Origin: an uncultured Myxococcales bacterium
GTDB lineage: Bacteria; Myxococcota_A; Polyangia; Polyangiales; Polyangiaceae
Assembly (NCBI GenBank): GCA_937998045.1
Contig: CALKVG010000221.1
Span: forward strand, 1 to 25,751
Reading direction: 5' to 3'
DNA: 25,751 bases
Below are positions 22,823 to 25,751 of this stretch, in pieces. A program made the position numbers and the translations under genes. The notes below the pieces were generated by a model. That model did not search any database. It worked only from the letters and a program-made list of their open reading frames with translations, and was not told the origin of the DNA. Each line of letters starts with the position of its first letter. The stretch's first letter is position 1.

Positions 22823-24787
22823 ATGCCGGAACGAAAAACTGCCCGCGAGATCCTCTCCGCAGCTTCAGGGAACGGGGTCGCCAAGGACGTCATTGCGGTG
22901 CGCTTTCGGGGCCGCGTCGTGGACCTTCACACCCCCATCGAGGCCATGGCAGCCGAGCTCGCGCCGATCCGCGCGACGGACGCCGACGGGCTCGCAGTCA
23001 TCCGCCACTCGACGGCCCACGTAATGGCCGACGCCGTGCAGCGCCTCTTTCCCGGCACCAAGGTGACGATCGGCCCCGCGATCGAAGAGGGCTTCTACTA
23101 CGACTTCGACAAACCCGGCGGCGGCTTCACGGACGAGGACCTGCAGCGCATCGAGGGTGTGATGCGCGAAGTCATCTCCAGGAACACGCCGTTTCGGCGC
23201 GCGGTCGTTTCGCGCGACGAGGCGAAGCTCATGTTCCAGGCGATGGGCGAGACCTACAAGCTCGAGATCATCGACGCGATCCCGCCCGACGAAGAGGTGA
23301 GCCTCTACAAGCACGGTGCGCCGCCCAACGAATGGATCGACGTCTGCGAAGGGCCGCACGTTCCGTCGACGGGTTTCCTCGCCGCGGTGAAGCTCACGCA
23401 CGTGGCCGGCGCGTACTGGCGCGGCGACGAGCGCAACCCGATGCTCCAGCGCATCTACGGCACGGCGTTTCCCAGCGTCGACGCGCTCGAGGAGCACCTG
23501 AAGCTGCTCGAGCAGGCCAAGCAGCGCGATCATCGCAAGCTCGGGAAGGAGCTCGATCTCTTCCTCTTCGACGAAGTCGCGCCGGCTATGCCGTTTTTCC
23601 TACCGAAGGGCGCGTACGTTTACAACCGGATGGTCCAGTACCTGCGTGACCTCTACGAGCGCGAGGGGTACGAGGAGGTCATCACGCCGCAGGCCTTCGA
23701 CCCGAAGCTCTTTCGCACGAGCGGTCACCTCGGCAACTACAACGAGAACATGTATCGCCTCTGGACCGAGGACCTCCTCGAGGACTTGACGGCGGCGGGC
23801 AGCGACAAGCTTCGGGCGGGCTTGCAGGAGGGCGCGTTCGCGCTCAAGCCCATGAACTGCCCGAGCCACTGCGTCATCTTCGGCAGCCGGCGGCGGTCGT
23901 ACCGCGAGCTGCCGTGGCGCGTGGCCGATTTCGGGCGCCTTCACCGTTACGAGCGCGGCGGAGTCGTGCACGGACTGGCGCGCGTGCGGAGCTTCTCGCA
24001 GGACGACGCGCACATCTTCTGCGCCGAGGAGCAGGTCGCCTCGGAAATCGCGCGCTTCATGCGGTTCTTCTACGGCGTCTACAAGGCGTTCCAGTTCGAG
24101 TCGATCGACATCAAACTGGCGACGCGCCCCGAGAAGCGCATCGGCGACGACGCGATGTGGGACCGAGCGGAGCGCGCGCTCGCCGAGGGGCTGTCTAGCG
24201 CTGGGCTCAAGTTCGAGTACTCGCCGGGCGAGGGCGCGTTTTACGGCCCGAAGATCGAGTTTCACGTCAAAGACGCGCTGCGTCGCTCGTGGCAGCTCGG
24301 CACGATGCAGCACGACCCGAACCTCCCGGCGCGCTTCCAGCTCCGCTTTGTCGGCGAGGACGGCAGGGAGCACCAGCCGGTGATGCTCCACCGGGCGATC
24401 TTCGGATCGCTCGAGCGATTTTTCGGAGTCTATCTCGAGCATTGCGGGGGAAACTTCCCCGTCTGGCTCGCGCCGAAGCAGGCGATCGTCCTCACCGTCA
24501 GCGAGAAGAGCGACCCCTACGCCCGCTCAGTGGCCGAGCGCCTGCGAGCCAGGGGACTGCGCGTCGACTGCGACCTCTCGAGCGACAAGCTCGGCGCAAA
24601 AGTGAGGAATGCCCGACTCTTGCGTTATCCGTACCTGCTCGTTGTCGGTCCGAAAGAGGCGGAGAGCGAGACTGTAGGCGTCCGCTCGCGCGACGCCGGC
24701 GAGCTCGGGAGTATGCCGCTCGGCCAGATCGAGGCCCGCCTATTGACCGAGGCCACACCCCCTGCTCACACTGCAAGCTCAATCTAG
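22823..24787 (+). CDS. thrS: Threonyl-tRNA synthetase
   Basis: 654 residues, full length. It joins threonine to tRNA-Thr in the cytoplasm. The N-terminal TGS-like domain (to about residue 68) is followed by the editing domain with HSTAHVMADAVQ and then the class II catalytic core. Motif 2 reads VADFGRLHRYERGGVVHGLARVRSFSQDDAHIFC (split here only by wording), and the zinc ligands are C346 (MNCPSHC), H397 (DDAHIF) and H523 (VMLHRAIFG), matching C334/H385/H511 of the E. coli enzyme. The anticodon-binding domain ends the protein (LAPKQAIVLTVSE onward). ATG 22823 has only a weak AAGAG site about 11 bases upstream, and there is no other start in frame near it. infC follows after 65 bases, the conserved thrS-infC order. 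Confidence 0.97.
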   Translation: MPERKTAREILSAASGNGVAKDVIAVRFRGRVVDLHTPIEAMAAELAPIRATDADGLAVIRHSTAHVMADAVQRLFPGTKVTIGPAIEEGFYYDFDKPGGGFTDEDLQRIEGVMREVISRNTPFRRAVVSRDEAKLMFQAMGETYKLEIIDAIPPDEEVSLYKHGAPPNEWIDVCEGPHVPSTGFLAAVKLTHVAGAYWRGDERNPMLQRIYGTAFPSVDALEEHLKLLEQAKQRDHRKLGKELDLFLFDEVAPAMPFFLPKGAYVYNRMVQYLRDLYEREGYEEVITPQAFDPKLFRTSGHLGNYNENMYRLWTEDLLEDLTAAGSDKLRAGLQEGAFALKPMNCPSHCVIFGSRRRSYRELPWRVADFGRLHRYERGGVVHGLARVRSFSQDDAHIFCAEEQVASEIARFMRFFYGVYKAFQFESIDIKLATRPEKRIGDDAMWDRAERALAEGLSSAGLKFEYSPGEGAFYGPKIEFHVKDALRRSWQLGTMQHDPNLPARFQLRFVGEDGREHQPVMLHRAIFGSLERFFGVYLEHCGGNFPVWLAPKQAIVLTVSEKSDPYARSVAERLRARGLRVDCDLSSDKLGAKVRNARLLRYPYLLVVGPKEAESETVGVRSRDAGELGSMPLGQIEARLLTEATPPAHTASSI

Positions 24788-24796
24788 GTAACGGTT

Positions 24797-24827
24797 CGAG
24801 GGGAGCTCCAGCCCCCTCGAGCTCCCC
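24797..24827 (+). promoter_or_regulatory. Two mutually exclusive hairpins in the thrS-infC leader
   Basis: Hairpin A pairs CGAGGGG (24797-24803) with CCCCTCG (24813-24819). Hairpin B pairs GGGGAGCTC (24800-24808) with GAGCTCCCC (24819-24827). They share bases, so only one can form at a time. They lie just upstream of the GGAGG at 24833-24837. A switch acting on infC translation or transcript ends is possible; no T-tract follows hairpin B, so simple attenuation is not clear. Confidence 0.4.
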
Positions 24828-24852
24828 AACACGGAGGCTCTCGAAACAGCAT

Positions 24853-25590
24853 ATGGCATTGGGACATCCCCGGTTCGATCCGCGTCAGCAGCAGCGCGGT
24901 TACCAGATCCGAGTCAATCACCGCATCCGCGTCCCGGAAGTGCGCGTCATCGGCGCCGACGGGAACATGCTCGGCGTGCTGCAGACCCACGAAGCGCTCC
25001 GCATGGCGCAGGAACAGGGGCTCGACCTCGTCGAGGTCAACCCCAAGGCCGATCCGCCCGTCTGCAAGATCCTCGATTTCGGCAAGTACAAGTACGAGGA
25101 GAAGAAGAAGCAGGCACAGGCACGGCGCAACCAATCGGTCGTCGAGATCAAGGAGATCAAGCTCCGCCCGAAGACCGACGACCACGACATCGCCTTCAAG
25201 GTCAAGGCGGCACGGCGCTTCCTCGAGGCCGGCCACAAGGTGAAGTTCACCGTGCGCTTCCGCGGCCGCGAGATCACGCACCCCGAGAAGGCGCACGAGC
25301 AGCTCGACATCATCCTCAAGGCGCTCGAGGACGTCGCGAACATCGAGACGCGTCCAATGATGGAGGCGCGCGCGATGTCGATCACTGTGGCGCCGAAGCC
25401 GGCGCTCCTGCAGAAGGTGGCGCAGATGCGCGCCGCGCAAGAGAAGGCGCGCCAGCAGGCCGAGAAGGAAGGCAAACCTCTCCCGCCCCCGCCGTCGTCG
25501 ATGGCTCTGCCTGACGAAGACGACGACGATGACGACGACGAGGACGACGAGGACGACGAGGACGAGAACGAGGACGAGGCGTCGAACTAG
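24853..25590 (+). CDS. infC: Translation initiation factor IF-3 with long acidic C-terminal extension
   Basis: 245 residues against about 180 in E. coli. The N-domain has RVPEVRVIGADGNMLG and LDLVEVNPKADPPVCKILDFGKYKYE; the linker is Lys-rich (EKKKQAQARRNQ); the C-domain has EIKLRPKTDDHDI, VKFTVRFRGREITHPEKA and a typical IF3 end near MSITVAPKP (about residue 178). IF3 keeps 30S subunits free and checks initiator tRNA and start codons. After residue 185 come a charged helix-like stretch, a Pro-rich piece, then about 25 nearly all Asp/Glu residues. M. xanthus IF3 (Dsg) also has a long C-terminal extension. The ATG start is 15 bases after GGAGG, a long spacing; no AUU/AUC-type start fits in frame. 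Confidence 0.95.
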   Translation: MALGHPRFDPRQQQRGYQIRVNHRIRVPEVRVIGADGNMLGVLQTHEALRMAQEQGLDLVEVNPKADPPVCKILDFGKYKYEEKKKQAQARRNQSVVEIKEIKLRPKTDDHDIAFKVKAARRFLEAGHKVKFTVRFRGREITHPEKAHEQLDIILKALEDVANIETRPMMEARAMSITVAPKPALLQKVAQMRAAQEKARQQAEKEGKPLPPPPSSMALPDEDDDDDDDEDDEDDEDENEDEASN

Positions 25591-25620
25591 CCCTCGATTC
25601 CGCCCTTCGCGCACTCCAGC

Positions 25621-25645
25621 CCGTCGCCGCAAGGAGCGGCGGTGG
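25621..25645 (+). promoter_or_regulatory. 10-bp stem-loop after infC with a Shine-Dalgarno-like loop
   Basis: CCGTCGCCGC (25621-25630) pairs with GCGGCGGTGG (25636-25645), with two G-U pairs; the loop is AAGGA. The AAGGAG at 25631-25636 would be an excellent ribosome site held partly in the loop. It lies 30 bases past the infC stop, where rpmI would be expected next. It may be a terminator-like or translational-control hairpin; no T-tract follows. Confidence 0.4.
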
Positions 25646-25722
25646 AACTAGAGCCGGTTCCACAAATCGGCGCGAGACACTCACTTCGAACCGGCTCTAG
25701 AACGCATCCGACAACCTGTTGA
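25642..25722 (+). CDS. Possible 26-codon small ORF after infC (doubtful)
   Basis: GTG at 25642 lies five bases after AAGGAG and reads 26 codons to a TGA at 25720-25722. The spacing is ideal, but about half of the third positions are A or T (CTA, AGA, TCA, CTT), unlike the strongly GC-rich third positions of the neighbours, and it contains a large inverted repeat. No family is recognised. It could be a leader peptide or chance. Confidence 0.15.
   Translation: MELEPVPQIGARHSLRTGSRTHPTTC
25648..25700. repeat. 13-bp perfect inverted repeat downstream of infC
   Basis: CTAGAGCCGGTTC (25648-25660) and GAACCGGCTCTAG (25688-25700) are exact reverse complements, with 27 bases between. A 13-bp match is unlikely by chance in so short a gap. 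It could be a long-loop RNA hairpin, a dyad operator, or ends of a small mobile repeat. CTAG is usually rare in bacterial DNA and marks both outer ends. Confidence 0.6.
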
Positions 25723-25751
25723 CTGGAAAGGTGTCGCCGAGGCGGCGTATG

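Noticed and set aside
25719..25751. TTGACT as a -35 promoter element at the right edge
   Set aside because: No -10-like sequence lies at 16-18 bases; the nearest TAT is too far and the window ends.

Overview
The window is GC-rich chromosomal DNA. It most resembles an order such as the Polyangiales (Myxococcota). That placement is inferred from three things: lipoproteins with long Ala/Ser/Pro linkers, a GYF-domain/transmembrane/Pro-rich protein, and an IF3 with a long charged C-terminal extension like Dsg of Myxococcus xanthus. I see no tRNA, rRNA, CRISPR array, intact insertion sequence or phage gene. Genes are dense, with many 4-base start/stop overlaps.

Layout. At 1-1025 (-) is a lipoprotein-like metal-dependent amidohydrolase that runs off the left edge. 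At 1124-1897 (-) is a GYF-domain membrane protein. At 2060-3569 (+) lie a small antibiotic-biosynthesis-monooxygenase-fold protein and an iron-dependent alcohol dehydrogenase. At 3553-7231 (-) lie an MMPL/RND-type transporter and an overlapping beta-propeller-like lipoprotein. At 7297-8148 (+) is an inositol-monophosphatase-family protein. At 8045-13363 (-) is a tightly coupled four-gene operon: GH3-like acyl-adenylating amide synthetase, inositol-3-phosphate synthase, DegT/StrS aminotransferase and a flippase-like membrane protein. At 13515-14900 (+) is an Omp85-type barrel, divergent from the operon. At 14912-20016 (-) is a tripartite-efflux operon (adaptor lipoprotein, HAE1 RND pump, RMD1/DUF155 protein) with no outer-membrane channel gene here. 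At 20017-20446 I recognise no gene. At 20447-20894 (+) is a decayed UbiA-family gene resembling decaprenyl-phosphate phosphoribosyltransferase. At 20998-21588 (-) is a YdeI-family protein, at 21689-22048 (-) a small membrane protein, and at 22119-22781 (+) a Cys-rich repeat lipoprotein. At 22823-25590 (+) are thrS and infC, followed by a structured non-coding tail to the right edge.

How the genes fit together. The most interesting unit is 7297-13363. Inositol-3-phosphate synthase, a monophosphatase, a PLP aminotransferase and a GH3 amide synthetase could make an aminocyclitol (or other cyclitol/sugar amine) and join it to a carboxylic acid. The flippase could move a lipid-linked product. I know of no described pathway with this exact set. 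Substrate and product are inference. The other parts are an efflux system with an unusual third gene, and the thrS-infC translation operon, whose leader and trailer can form hairpins.
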